A stretch of 64,000 nucleotides of DNA from Massospora cicadina (GCA_022478985.1 JAKSZP010009486.1:49199-113198); one strand, 5' to 3'; counted from the first letter of the stretch, positions 21,771 to 33,592 are shown. The notes: generated from the letters alone by a model not told the origin. Numbers and translations are program-made.

Positions 21771-22365
21771 TGTGACAATTTTAAAATTACCAGTTTCTGA
21801 CCAAAAATATAAAAATAATCTTTTTTGGTGCACCAACAAGCAACCAAAGTAGCCTAACTGAGTGAAAGAGGTTTGGGGCACTGACAGCGCCAAACATTGC
21901 CTACTACGAGTTAGCTTTGCAAAGTCCTCTAGTGATGGTTGGTCCAACCCAATCCCACGAAAGCTTTCCCTGAAACATAACACCCAGAAAGGACCACAGG
22001 TATGTGAGGTATGCTAACCCCATACAACCTTTATTTTTAATCAGGAACATAAAAACAAAAGGTACCCGCTGACCAGAGCTCATTTGGGGAGCAACTGACA
22101 ATGCTTAACAGGAAGGGAATGCTAGGGCTGAATTCTGAAGTAAACTTTGGAATGGGCAGGAGCGCCTTATAAAAGCAGCGCTTCATGGGCCTCACCCAAG
22201 TTATTTATTATGCTTAGCCAAGCTTAATCTACAACTCAGGCGAGGCACAATCCAGCACTCAAAATGATTGAACCAAAAGTAATTTTATAGCGATCTGACT
22301 CAGATTCAGAAAATCCAAATCTGAGTCAAAATGCAATGATAAAGTCAAACTCATTAGTTATAAAA
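21771..22365 (-). repeat. LTR of element W, right copy
   Basis: About 595 bp; ends TTATAAAA where the left copy has TTATATCA, so the terminal CA has mutated. X LTR sequence follows directly. Confidence 0.7.
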
Positions 22366-22634
22366 CCTTCCTATATCTCCCAATTTGGATCAGTCTATGC
22401 TGTCTCAAATCTATCATTGGATTCCTTCGACCCTTAATACAGTTTATAAACTGAAAGTTTGGATATCAGGAGGATCTTTTCTTATCCCCGCAAGACCCAA
22501 TAAACTCATAAAAAACCTTAGCTTCCTTGTTTTTAAGTTTATTTATTTTTATTTCCTCCGTGGATACAGTCCTCCATTTGTTGGGGTTTAGGTTTCAATA
22601 GCACCAGTGAGCCCAACAATCCTAAATAGTAACA
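22366..22634 (+). repeat. X 5' LTR, third fragment
   Basis: Matches 31,098-31,146 plus 36,445-36,627 of the 3' LTR, with CCCAATAAACTCATAAAA as a possible polyadenylation region near 22,497. Ends TAGTAACA at 22,634. A TGGTGCTTAC sequence starting at 22,637 could be the primer-binding site, since such sites usually begin TGG. Confidence 0.75.
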
Positions 22635-22680
22635 AGTGGTGCTTACTACAAGGGTAGTACACCACAATAAATTACCAAAA

Positions 22681-24073
22681 ATGGAGGGTGTTGGGGTCAA
22701 TAACCCTGGCAACCTCCCCTATACTGTTAAACCTCAGCTAGTTGCCCTTGAACAACAACTAGCAAGCGCTTTGATAAGACTTAAAAAAGCTTGAAAAGCG
22801 CCTATTTAAGTGTCTCCTGAAGGATAAGTTTACCCCTGGCGAGGGTGGTATTGCTTCGTCCTTATACGTTTATGAAGCAGCCATGGAAGGGGAGACTGAC
22901 CATCAGAAAGGTAAGTACATCCTTCCTCGTTTAAGTCGCTTGGCCTAAGAACTGATGGTCCCTTATATGGGTACTCTACATACCTGAGCGCGGTTAAAGA
23001 GGTTTTTATAGCGGAATTCGGATCCACACAGAGTTTAATTAGGAAAAAACAGGCTTTTATGCGCTTTAGTATGTATGAAGGTGAGCGGATCACTACCTTT
23101 GCTGAGCAATTCTATCTTGGTGCTCAGAGGTTGTCAGCATCTAAAATGCTAAACCTGGATGATGCCATCGCAGCTATGCTATCTGGGTTGCTTCCCAACC
23201 TGCTTTAGCTCACAATATAATTTCCTTAGAGCAAACTTTTAAAAACGTCTGTGACATAAAAGAGGCCTTGTTAAATGTTGCTGATTTGTATACCTGTGCA
23301 ATAACCAACGAAGCTTTGATGAACCCCCAGGTTTGGACTATTGAGGAGTGCTTAACTGAAGCCCCAACGGAGGAGGATATGTTGACTCCTATGCAGATTA
23401 CTACTCTTATTCCAGCACTGGCGGTGAAACTCACACCTGATTCTCCTTCGCCCAGCCAACTTGAGGTTCTCAAAACAGTAAATCAGAGTTCATTACCATC
23501 AATGGAGTTAACGCTCCAGGTTATCACCTTACTACCAAGATCAGCTTGTGCCATCTAACAAACCTCTTAAGTCGGTTCAAAAGCCTGCTCCTAAGCTTAA
23601 ACCTCTCTCTCAGGTGACATTCACCCTCACCAACAATGCGTTTAAGGAACATGTTTCTAAAGCTAAACCACCTGTTTCCCCAGGGCTCATAGCCACTGAT
23701 TAACCCAAATCTGGAGGAGTTGAAGCATCTACCTCTACGATGCTATCTCCTCAAGCCTACTCTAATCCAAAACCTGTAGTTATGAGGAAAACCAAACCTC
23801 TCCCTTTGGTGACAGTTGCTCCCAACAACCATGGGTTCATCGAGAAGACTGCATAAGCTAAGCTGCCTGCTCCTCCAAGGATCATCTCTGCAGATGGGCC
23901 CCCAGCTAAAGTTATGGCCTCCACCTCCGACTGTTCTTCTAGCATCCACTCAATTTGTGTAGACAACCCTTCTGACTACGAGTTTAAAGGGGGTTATGAG
24001 GACGTTGGCTATTATGTTCTAGGAATCCCTGTTGAAGTAGCTATACAGGATCAGCTGAACCCTGTGGAGTAGA
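22681..24073 (+). pseudogene. Element X gag (broken)
   Basis: Gag of a Gypsy element. The start is taken at ATG 22,681 (MEGVGVNNPGNLPYT). The retrotransposon-gag core is in frame near 22,980-23,205, with YEGERITTFAEQFYLGAQRL and a downstream DDAIAAMLSGLLPNL. A proline/lysine-rich, low-complexity C-terminal part follows from about 23,570. Several stops and frame changes occur (for example near 22,795, 23,207 and 24,072). No CCHC knuckle was seen. The protein would assemble the particle. It resembles the minus-strand gag at 38,653-38,895. Confidence 0.72.
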
Positions 24074-24284
24074 TAAAGCCCTGATCCCTCAAAAAACCTA
24101 CCTTAATCAAGTGCTGGGTGCTCTGAGGTTATTGATACCTCTAGTGATGCTGACCAGGTTATTGCTTCGCTGATCCATTCAATTCATCATGTTCACACCC
24201 TACAGTCCATTAGAGATAACTATCCTGAGACACTAAAAGCTTTCTCTACTCTCCGTCTTAAGGTATTAATAACTCTTCCCATAA

Positions 24285-25283
24285 CTTTGGCGGGACCATA
24301 ACTAAAGTAGAGGTCACTATTCAAAAAGTCCAGGTTAGGGCTATTTTGGACAATAGATCTCCTGTGAAGATTCTCTTTCAATCTGATCAAGAAAATTAAG
24401 CTGGCTCCTGATATTGAATGTACGCAGGAGTTTGGAATGCAGGTCCCAACAACACCCGTGCTATTGAAGCCTACTCCTCCTTGCCTATTTGGATTGGAAA
24501 GCTCATATTGTCAGATCCCTCTGTGGCCTTGGATAATAACGCTTACAATATGCTTATTGGCACTTTTTATGATTGAGTATGACGTTATAATTAACATGAA
24601 ACAAGGTTACCTCTCTCTACTCGGTTATGAAGTCACTTTACTCTTCACTAATGAAGAACCCCATAAAAAGAATACACCTGCTTAAATGAATATCCATCCT
24701 CTGCTTTACCTTTATTCTACATGACCTCTGGACGCAACACAAAAAAGTTGCCCAAATCGGTGAATGCTTCATGGCTTTCCATTTTATGTTTTAGAGGAAA
24801 CAGTAATCAAGGCTGGTGAACAACGGGTAGTCGCTACCAATATTACGTTACAGATCCCCAAACCTACTGATGCACATAACAAGCATTAATGGAGTAAGAT
24901 CTTTAGGTCCCCGGGTATTGCCAGGTATAATAGACTCCGCCTATCAACGACCCAATATAATCCTATTAGGGAACTTTACTAATAAACCCATCATTGTCAA
25001 AAAACATAAAACAATAGTGAAATATCTGCTAATTACCATCAATGAGGTTAATAGTTTCCACTTTATTGGGTCAATGTTGGATATGAGTTTACACACTGAC
25101 CAGATGGTGTGTACTCTGCCTAACGTCCACATCTCAGATGACTTAACCCTGGATATGCTTAGACAAGTTCATTCTCTACTGGATACATATTGTGATATTT
25201 TCTCCCAGACTGACACGGATTATGGGCATATAAAGGGTGGAGCCACTCCATTGGTGTTGGTGATGCCACTGTATTCAATCTAA
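24285..25283 (+). pseudogene. Element X protease region and linker to RT
   Basis: A retropepsin-like segment: VRAILDNRSPVKILF near 24,330-24,375, where the usual D-S/T-G is changed to D-N-R, then AYNMLIGTFYD near 24,540-24,572. The change in the catalytic loop together with stops makes it inactive. A linker with YVLEETVIKAGE (about 24,785-24,825) follows. The open stretch 24,870-25,283 ends with a VFSQTDTDYGHIKG block typical of the region just before RT. The Gypsy-4 remnant has matching pieces. Confidence 0.65.
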
Positions 25284-25289
25284 ACCTTA

Positions 25290-26030
25290 GCGTAATTCCA
25301 AGGTGAAGAGCAACAAATGAGAGTTTAAACTCAAGCAGCTATTAGACGATGGGCTATTAATACCATCCCAAAGCCCTTGGGCGCCTCCTCGCTTGCTGAT
25401 CAAAAATTATTAAAGGTCATCAGGTAGTGATGGACTACTGTAAACCAAATAACTTCATTAAAGAAGACAGCTATTCTATCCCCCACATAGATGATGCCCT
25501 TGCACAACTCCCCAGCTAAAAATAACTCTCAGCCATGGACTTGGTCAGCGGATATTGGCAAATGGACCTCTCTCCCCAAGATCAGGAGAAATGCGCTTTT
25601 ATTTTAAGTAAAGACTTATTACACCCTACGCACTACCCCAAGGGCTGTGCAATGCGCCGGCATCCTTCCAACGTGCAATGAATAACATTCTATGGGACCT
25701 CAAGGTAAGCTGTGTGATTGTCTATCTTGATGACAACACCGTCTTTTCTGAAATTTACACCGATCATCTCACATATTTAAAAAAAGTTTTTCAACGCCTG
25801 CAGGCATCTAATATCAAGTTGAACACGTCAAAATGCTCCTTTCTTAAAAAGAAGCTAGATTTCCTCAGACATGCCATCTCCCAAGAAGGGATCCAACCTT
25901 TACAAGATAAGGTCGAAACTATCTTTATAAATGCCTGCCTTTACGAACCTCTGGGACATTCAGTTATTTCTGGGTTTGATGGGGTATTACCATCAGGATA
26001 TCCTCAAGTTCTCCCAGCTCAGTGAGCCTC
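25290..26030 (+). pseudogene. Element X reverse transcriptase
   Basis: Ty3-type RT with KLNAMDLVSGYWQMDL-like motif A near 25,530-25,575 and the active-site YLDD at 25,723-25,734. A DHLTYLKKVFQRLQASNIKLN helix region follows at about 25,765-25,830, then KCSFLKKKLDFL. Frame breaks occur before 25,678 and near 25,950. The family is certain; the gene is not functional. Confidence 0.85.
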
Positions 26031-26079
26031 TTGTTCGACTATTGGCTAAAACCACCCCCTTTTTAATGGGGTACAGAGC

Positions 26080-26640
26080 AAGTAGCCGCTATTAAAACGC
26101 TGAAGCAACTGCTACACCAACGTCCTATCCTACGGCACCTGGATTATAATAAACCATTTATCTTGTTTACCTACGCTACAGACTACTCTTTTAGGGGCCA
26201 TCTTAACCCGAATGGATAAAAATGGTGTGGATTATCCTGTATCCTATTTCTTTAAGATGATATTAAAAGCGGAATGCAACTAAAACGTCACAGACAAGGA
26301 GTGCCTTGCTGTTTTGTTAGCTGTGAAACATTACCGTCCTTTCTTGTATGGCACTATTTTCACTGTGGTTACTAAACACTTCCCTGAAATGGTTACAGAA
26401 TATGAAGGATCCTTCTGGGCAGTTAGCACGATGGGCTTTATGGCTCCAGTATTATGACATGAAGATTGAACACCGTGCTGGGACCTGTCACATGAATGTT
26501 GATGGGTTAAATCTTCTGCTCATTCTGCATTTGGATAATAATGAGGAGGAGAGGTTACATGATCTTTTAATGACCCCCATGATGACTGGGAGGATGAGGA
26601 TGAGCCTGTCCAGAAGACGTTAGCCCGGCACTCCCACAAA
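26080..26640 (+). pseudogene. Element X RNase H
   Basis: Begins with the RPILRHLDYNKPF block near 26,120-26,160. It includes DKECLAVLLAVKHYRPFLYG near 26,295-26,350 (family Glu) and HRAGTCHMNVDGL near 26,470-26,508, the conserved end of Ty3 RNase H. Frameshifts break it at several points. Confidence 0.82.
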
Positions 26641-26679
26641 AAGAAGTGGAAAATGGGGAGTTGTATAAGCAGGTGGGGG

Positions 26680-27086
26680 CAAAGTGGTTGCCTTATCTAC
26701 GGCCTTTGAACGTGTACCTGTTATTATGGAGGCTCACTATACCCTAGGTCATGGGGGTTGAAGAAAATCTATGAGTGTATTAGGGAGCGGCACTATTGGG
26801 AAGGAATCATGGAATCTGTTGTTGAAGTCTTGGATGCCTGCCTCGTGTGTAAGAAGCAACCCAGTTGCAAGACCAAATATCAATATAAACCCACTACCCC
26901 TCAACAACCATTCTACACCATCATTTTAGACATAATAGGTCCCCTCCCACAGACTACCAGTGGAAATAAATTTATCTTTTAGGCATCAGCTATTTTAATA
27001 AGTGGGTTAAAGCCGTGGCTCTCTCTGACCAAACGGCCAAGGCCACCGCAATGTTTCTACATCAAAATACTTTCACTTGCCATGGT
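26680..27086 (+). pseudogene. Element X integrase, zinc domain and start of core
   Basis: H-x4-H in HYTLGH near 26,732-26,749 and C-x2-C in CLVC near 26,839-26,850 form the zinc domain. ILDIIGPLP at about 26,924-26,950 is the first strand of the catalytic core with its Asp. The core is interrupted at 27,086 by a solo LTR and continues at 27,983. Confidence 0.85.
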
Positions 27087-27977
27087 TGTCATGGTTGGAT
27101 GACATTATAGTAGGAACTGATGCTAGAGATAAGGCTGGGCGACAGGAGGCCCAGAAGGTGAAACTTCAGGCTCTTCCTGACCTGAAACACACCTTAGATC
27201 AACGCTGGGTGCAAGCCAAGCATGCCCAGGTTGATACTAATGGGGTGCAAAACGCCCAGCCTCTTATCTCGGCTCAGGCCTTAAAATGGACGATTTATGT
27301 TTTAAATGATAACAGTTCAATTCACTTGGTTGGAGAGCAAGGGTTCGAGTCCCACTCCAGCTATGAAATTTTGAGTTCGGGTAAAATATGGCTTCAATCG
27401 ATTACTCAAGCAAAGGCACTTTTGGTGTATTTATAAAAACGGATGGAAGCGTCTGTTTATTGGAGCATCAAGGCTTGGGCGCACCTCCGCAAAACCTGAA
27501 TTTCCCTGGCCCACTTTAGATATGGTTTTTGCGACCAACTTTCCTTGTTGGTTGACTTTCTTTAATAAATTTACCCGTTATTTTACGTTTACTTATGGTT
27601 CCTTGGGCAAACTTGGTGGTGGACCTCTTCAGGTAGGTCTCCAAATATGTGGGCCACTACCTTTTATTGCAAACTACAAAAATCCCAGGTGCCCCCTTGG
27701 GGCGCCCAGGTCCCCTCCAGATTGAGGCACCCAAGGCTCCTGACACCAAGTTACACTTGATTATGGACTCCCCTTTGGGGTCCACTCAAGCGGTGATATT
27801 CCTGACTTACCTGGTACTTTATGTTGCGCTTTACACCCTTGCCTGGGGTGCCTTTTGCACAGGCACAGTTTGAGGTGCCTCCCTCCCATTCTCCTAACAG
27901 CTAGTTCCATAGCAATGTGGGTTTGCATCCCACATCACCTTGCTGGGAATGAGAGAGTTACAGACACTCTCTTGACA
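27087..27977 (+). mobile_element. Solo LTR of the chromovirus C family
   Basis: 891-bp TGTCA...TGACA sequence matching both C LTRs, flanked by a perfect 5-bp target duplication ATGGT (27,082-27,086 and 27,978-27,982). It splits the X integrase core. Such singles arise when the two LTRs of one insertion recombine and the interior is lost. It keeps the LTR open frame (to 27,436) and a perfect B-box-like GGTTCGAGTCC at 27,342-27,352. Confidence 0.93.
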
Positions 27978-27982
27978 ATGGT

Positions 27983-28198
27983 TGTCCCCAAGTAATACTC
28001 TGCGATAATGGTAAGAACTTCACCTCCAGAGTAGTCAAAAACCTGGCTATGTCTATGGGACCCAACAATTCTTCTCAGCCTCATATAAATCCTCCACTAA
28101 TGGAACTGTAAAGAGAGCCAATGGAAATTTGGTTTCCATCCAGCGTAAAATGGTCTCCTCTAATACAAATCACTGGGATCAATACCTACCCAGTGCTA
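27983..28198 (+). pseudogene. Element X integrase core, continued
   Basis: Resumes after the solo LTR with the block VILCDNGKNFTSRVV (about 27,989-28,033), the second catalytic Asp region of the integrase. It is soon cut again by an ORF1-only element at 28,199. Its last 18 bases are that element's left target copy. Confidence 0.8.
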
Positions 28199-30113
28199 CT
28201 CTCTTTCCACTTGGCGTAACTTTCTGAGCCAAATTACACAAATTAAAAAAAACAGATCATATTCTCCTGTAGTAGTTTCGCTCCAATGTCCTCAGATTCT
28301 CCACCGCTGCTCCAGCATGGGGCAGCGGCGAAACTCCCCCTGCCATTTTCCGTCCAGCAGAAAAATGCGCTAGGACTGGTTCACCCAATCATTCCAAACC
28401 CATGGGCCAATTATTTCCACCCAAGGACCTGGATGCCCGCCTTGCTCATACCTAAGTGGTACCAAGCTGCCCCCTAGTGCTCCCCTGGAGCAACATGCGC
28501 TATGGCCTAAGGGTCAAATATGGGAAACTATTCCCATACCATGACCAAGCCATTATCAAAATGGCACAGGCGGTGATGACACCCGCCGGATTAATCAATT
28601 TCTGCCCCTACAAGGGGTATTTTGACCTCAGCTTCACCTGCAAAGCCGACGATGCCACTGCAGCAACTGTGCCCCTAGTATTCCAGGGCACCCCTCTCCC
28701 CATAACTCAGACTTGGCACCCAGCGGACACCACTTTGGTGGTCCAGTTTGCTGGCCTGCTCACCCACCTCCCCCTGAAGTGCTCCACCAGGAGCTGATGG
28801 CCGGTTTGGCAACCTATGGATCCAACACCATCCTATAATTTGTGGTCCCAAATGGGGCCACACGACTTGCTGGGCCTCAAGCATATGCCACAATAAGCCC
28901 TGAATTTAGTAAAATTGCGGTGGCAATTCTGCCATGCACCATTATCCCCCAGTGCCTGACCATCCATTTTGGGCCCGCGTCAAGGGTGGGAGGACAATCT
29001 GTCCATCATGTTTTGAGTCAGACCACTTGAAATGCAAATGCCCCTACTCAACCACGTCAGACAGATTGGATGACTCATCCGCTGACCTCCAATCTGATAC
29101 CCACCCTGTACAATTTTAGGTATGGGGTACAATCCTACCTCCTCCACCCCCAAAGCCTGTTTCTGCAGCTGCACCTGCAGCCACCAATCAGCCTCCTCCC
29201 CACCCCAATGCCATAAATAATTCCTCCAATCAAACATTGTATTGGAACTCAGTTCAATCCCATGATCTGCAAATGAATCGAACAAACATCAACTGTATGC
29301 TGATTCCCCAATCCAATTCAACCAAAACCCATAGGATTATTGTTTGAAATTGACAAACCAGGTAATGTCGTTGAAAAACCATCGCTGCAAGTTGAGTAGC
29401 TCTGTAACGCAGAATGGGATGCAAAATTCCCGCCTTGGAAATATGTCCCACAACCTAACGCCAAAATGTTCTACAGTGAATACCAGCTTGCAGTAGAAGC
29501 AGCCGTCACGCCAGATTGCTGTCTGCTCCGCAAAGCTGCTGCCAAATCCATGGCTGCACTCACAGGAGGAATTCAACCTCCTGTTATTTCCAAAAATCTT
29601 ACTACACAAAGTAAGATCAATATGAAGACTTTACACAAAAACGTCACTGAAGACATCTAAAATGTGGTAACAGTAGCACAAAATCCAAAAGCAAAAATAA
29701 CCCAAACCAACATTGCCACGTTTGTTAAACTCCCAGACCCCCACCTCAAAGCTGAAGACGCTTTGTCCAAATACATCGTTGGCATTATGATGGGTGGGAC
29801 TGTTCAGAAGTTCCAGTCATCAAGGATACAGAACCCCATACCGCCAATGCCCCCACGCCCTTACTATCTGCCTTAACATGCACCTTACTCTGGGATGAGA
29901 TGGATGCAGCTGAAGATGAGCCCAAGGATCCCCCCTCCCCATCCACCATAAAGGATAGCAGTATTCGCTGCCCACCTGGTTGGATATTTTCTTAGGTATG
30001 ATTCAATTGATCCATCCATTTTGGGCGTTTTGTTTAAATCGTTATTTTTTCTTATATTTTTAGTTTTAATTCAGTAATGTCTGTCCCCTGGTCAGCTTAC
30101 CTCATTAAAATAA
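28199..30113 (+). mobile_element. ORF1-only retroelement (half-LINE), copy 3
   Basis: 1,915-bp insertion with a perfect 18-bp target duplication, AATACCTACCCAGTGCTA (28,181-28,198 and 30,114-30,131), so probably the youngest or best-kept copy. The gene starts at ATG 28,286 (MSSDSPP), runs to about 29,957 and has stops and a frameshift near 28,310. It contains the RRM-like region YGLRVKYGKLFPYHDQA, then FTCKADDATAATVPLVFQG. The zinc knuckle is CPSCFESDHLKCKC (C-x2-C-x4-H-x4-C, about 29,001-29,042). A helical C-terminal domain with TQSKINMKTLHKNVTE (about 29,600-29,650) and an acidic DEMDAAEDEP end follow. Tail CCCCTGGTCAGCTTACCTC at about 30,084-30,103. Confidence 0.92.
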
Positions 30114-30131
30114 AATACCTACCCAGTGCTA

Positions 30132-30594
30132 TTATGACATACCGGATTAGTTATCACCAGATCCTGAAAATGTCCCATCCATGTTCTGTATGGGCGGGAA
30201 CCATGGATACCCGCCCTTTTAACTAAAGAGGTTTTCTACTCTAAAGTTGAGGAACCTGAAAAAGCCATGAGAAGTTTGTTTTAAATGTATCATTCAGCTT
30301 CAGTCTGGGGCTATGACAAACTTAGCTAAAATGGTTAAAAAAAGGGACAAGCGGCTAATGCATTTTGGGCTCCCCTACCTCCCTTCAAAGTGTCTGACTT
30401 GGTTCTGTATTACCATAACTGCATCACACCCAGAAGCGACAACTTGGATCAATTTGGGAGGGTCCTTTCGTTGTAAACTACAGGAGAGGTGACGATTATT
30501 CTATAAAATCTTTGGCTACCAGTATTACTATAAACAGAGTACATGGAAGCTTCCTACGGCCCTATTCTCCCCCCAACATTATTGAAGGGGGTGA
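30132..30594 (+). pseudogene. Element X integrase C-terminus and polypurine tract
   Basis: The end of the X integrase after the ORF1-only insertion. WEGPFVVNYRRGDDYSIK at about 30,445-30,500 is the GPF subdomain, followed by INRVHGSFLRPY. The purine tract TTGAAGGGGGTGA ends at 30,594, immediately before the 3' LTR. Confidence 0.8.
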
Positions 30595-31164
30595 TGTCGG
30601 GCATTTGCCCTCCCATATTCAAGATAAGAATGTTGTGGGTCAAAATCAGCTAAAAAGAGAAAATGTTTGACATTTACAAGTCTGGATAATGATAAGGTCA
30701 ATTTATTTAATAATAATGAATTTATCAGCCAAAAGACCCTGGCCAATTCTCAGTGGAACCCCGCGAATTGGGGTAACATGATTTTGAATACTTCACAGAC
30801 AATTAGCACAAGATCTAGCAGTCAGATTACTCCATCCACATGGCGGACCCTGGGGCGTTCATCATATGGTACTCCCCCAGCCATGACCAGGTTCATTCAA
30901 ACACCTATGTGAGGATCACCCCTTTTATAGGCTTGGCGGGGGTCCCCCAAGGTGCAATAATTTTATCAAAATGGGGATTATCTAAAATTTATATAATTGT
31001 TACCCCACGGGTACACCTTGCCCAAAAAATTCCCCATCCATTGTTCAGCCAAAGAGAAGCAAGTTTTCTGATCTTCAATAGGCTAACTTCCCATATTTAT
31101 AATTTGTACCAGTCTAAGCTGTTCCAAATCTATCATTAAATTTCCCTCACCCTTGATACAGTTT
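30595..31164 (+). repeat. X 3' LTR, first fragment
   Basis: Starts TGTCGGGCATTTGCCC. TATA-type TTTTATAG at 30,923-30,930. Its last 18 bases (31,147-31,164) are the left target copy of the minus-strand LINE. Confidence 0.85.
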
Positions 31165-31268
31165 TTTAAATTTATTGCGGAGAAGGCCGACCATGGGATG
31201 GACACTTCCGAATATGACTCAGATAAGACAAAACTTAGTAACATGGAAGGCACCCCAGAGAAGCGATG

Positions 31269-33592
31269 CTATCTCTTGTTGCCAGCGGGAACGCCACTTA
31301 TGGGGAGGGGGAGGGAACGTGTGAAGGGGTCGTAGCCACTATTGAGCACGTGTGGAGGAAGGGTCTGATTTGATGAACCAGACTGGGAACCAGGAGGAGA
31401 CCAGCTGTCGGCGACGCGGTGGGAGATATCCAAACATCCACGCTTGAAAGTGGTCCACCAAATGAAACTGGAATCTGTGGACAGCTTCAGGAAGGGTGGG
31501 GATGGAGCCAGCGATGGCATCCAAGACAATCGCGTGGAAAGTCCACATGGCGATTGCAACCACCAGAGCACGGAGGGAGGGTGGGAGGGGGAGGCCATTG
31601 ATGAAGCAAACATATCTCTAAACAGACTGAAGGGATGCGTTTGATCCTGGCCTAGCAGACGTTGGACTTCGCACCATATCACTTTAGAGGTGGGGCACTT
31701 CTCCAGGCGGTGGAACAGCGTTCCATACTGGCCACACACGACACAGGATGAGTGTAAAGCGTTAGAGCGCTCAGTTGTACGATACACCCGCCTCAGGCAG
31801 CGCCACACATGGGAGCGGACTTGAGGCTGCAACAAAGGAGGGTGTGCGTATTTACGGATAGTCTTTTGGGTCTCAGTGGAATAAGGGATGTCCATCATGT
31901 CCAGGTAGTCCACCCTGGATAGGACTTGGGGTCGAATGGGGATCACGCCATCATGGATGGGTAGCCCCTGTACCTCTTGTGTGAACTGAGGAGAGGGGCG
32001 GTCTCTTCAGGTTGTATGTCCACTAATACGAATTCTCCACTCTGCGCTTCGCATGGAGAGTAGGATTCGTTTGTAGTGGGTTTTAGTCCCGTGAGGACCT
32101 GTGGCCGATGTGTGTGATGCGAGGTATTTCATCAGGGAGTGGGGGTTTGATGGATTGTTGAGGCCCAAGGCTTGGGAGAAGTTGGAGCGGGCTGCGCGGG
32201 ACCAGTGTTGGGATGGGAGTGTAGGAGCGGTGACGGCCGTGATCCAGGTGCCCAGGATCTTGGCGGCATGGGCTTTGAAGTCAAGCAGGCCCATGCCACC
32301 ATGATGATGAGGGCCAAACATGACCTCTAGCCGTACTGGTGGAGGGCGGCCTGACAAAAGCCAACCTTGTAGCAAAGCATACAGGGATTTGAAGAAGCTT
32401 GGGGAGAAGGGGATGGCGTGTGCTCCGAACCAGACTTTGGATAGGAGCATAGAGTTGGCAAGAACAACCCTGCCAGTGAGGGTAGTAGGATGGGCTCTGA
32501 GAGAGGCGATTCGCTTCGTCACGTTGTCCAGTATACGGCACTCCATTACTGCTGACGCATATCCGCCTGCCTCCATCCACACGCCCAGATGGCGTACCAG
32601 TCCTATGGTAGGACGTGGCACAAAGGGGAGCACCAGTGGAGCGGTGTGTGTTGAGTTAGTAAGGCGTGGACGTGAGCGAGCAGATGGGCTGGGTTGGGAA
32701 CTACTTGCTGGGGCCCAGCAGTTCTGAAACCAACCAAGGAGGATGATTTCGGTTTTGGAGGCGTTCAGTGCCGCGTTGCTTACCCAGGAATATTCCTGGA
32801 TGAGGGCTTCTCGCGCGCGTGCATCTTTGTTATTAGACACCCCCACCACACAATCATCTGCAAATGCCATCATCTTGACTGGGGTTTTGCCTGGCACATG
32901 GACCCCAGTGAGTTGGGCATTCACATTTTGCAGTAGTGGGTCAAGGCTGAAGTTGTATAAGAGTGGGCTGAGGGGGTCCCCTTGTCGCAGGCCCCTTTGA
33001 GGGCAAACTACTTCCATTAGGAAGCCTGGGCCACGCACTGCCATAGTTGCAGATTCCGTGAGCAGCATTACCCAGTTTTTGAAGCAGGGGGGTAGGCGGA
33101 ATTGATGGAGGCAGGCCCTTAGGTATTCCCAGTTTACTCTATCATAGGCCTTTTGTTGGTCCAAGAATACAAGTGCCCCAGAGGCTGTGGACTGACACAC
33201 ATTAGCCACAGAGTGCACGTTATCCCAAATCGACCTTCTGGGGATGAAACTGAATTGTTCTGGGGAGATGGTGGCAGATGCTACAGTCCCTAATCGGTTA
33301 GCCATGATTTTTGTTAAAATTTTGGTGTCTGTGTTTGTTAGAGAAATGGGGCGCCAGTTGGCAAAGTCAAGCCTATTCCCTTTCTTGAAGAGTGTGACAG
33401 TAAAGGCCTCATGTCCTCCTGGTAGGAGGCGCGTTTCCAACAGGCTTTGGTTGAGTGAGGCTAGCAGAAATGGGGATATATATAAAAATATTTTTTGTAG
33501 AACTCATATGGAATGCCATCTGGGTCTGGGCATTTTCAGTTTGGCGCACTGTGAATGGCTGTCCATAATTTGTTCAGAGTAATTAAATCTAT
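31269..33592 (-). pseudogene. LINE ORF2: reverse transcriptase and C-terminal zinc motif
   Basis: The RT of a non-LTR retrotransposon, which copies RNA at a nicked target. A 477-codon open stretch (33,440-32,007) starts in the fingers (KGNRLDFANWRPISL). It has motif A FLDQQKAYDRV, motif B GLRQGDPLSPLLYNF, and motif C FADD at 32,853-32,864. A second open stretch (31,946-31,269) is in another frame and holds CVVCGQYGTLFHRLEKC, a C-x2-C-x7-H-x4-C zinc-like motif common at LINE ORF2 ends. The RT core is intact; one frame break lies between the stretches near 31,950-32,006. I saw no RNase H domain. Confidence 0.9.

Larger units (their letters stand above)
20446..22365 (-). mobile_element. Element W: short LTR element (LTR-internal-LTR)
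   Basis: Direct repeats of about 595 bp at 20,446-21,038 and 21,771-22,365 are separated by about 730 bp. A G-rich tract next to the left repeat at 21,037-21,055 reads on the minus strand as AAGTGGGGGG followed by TGATATAAC. That fits a polypurine tract, so the element is probably minus-oriented. No pol is encoded between the repeats. Beyond the left LTR, minus-strand sequence resembling the start of an interior continues to 18,828, giving an LTR-interior-LTR-interior order. X LTR sequence resumes right of 22,365. Confidence 0.65.

Noticed and set aside
27320..27360. A tRNA gene
   Set aside because: Only T-arm and D-arm-like pieces are present; there is no anticodon arm or acceptor pairing, so it is reported as a motif only.
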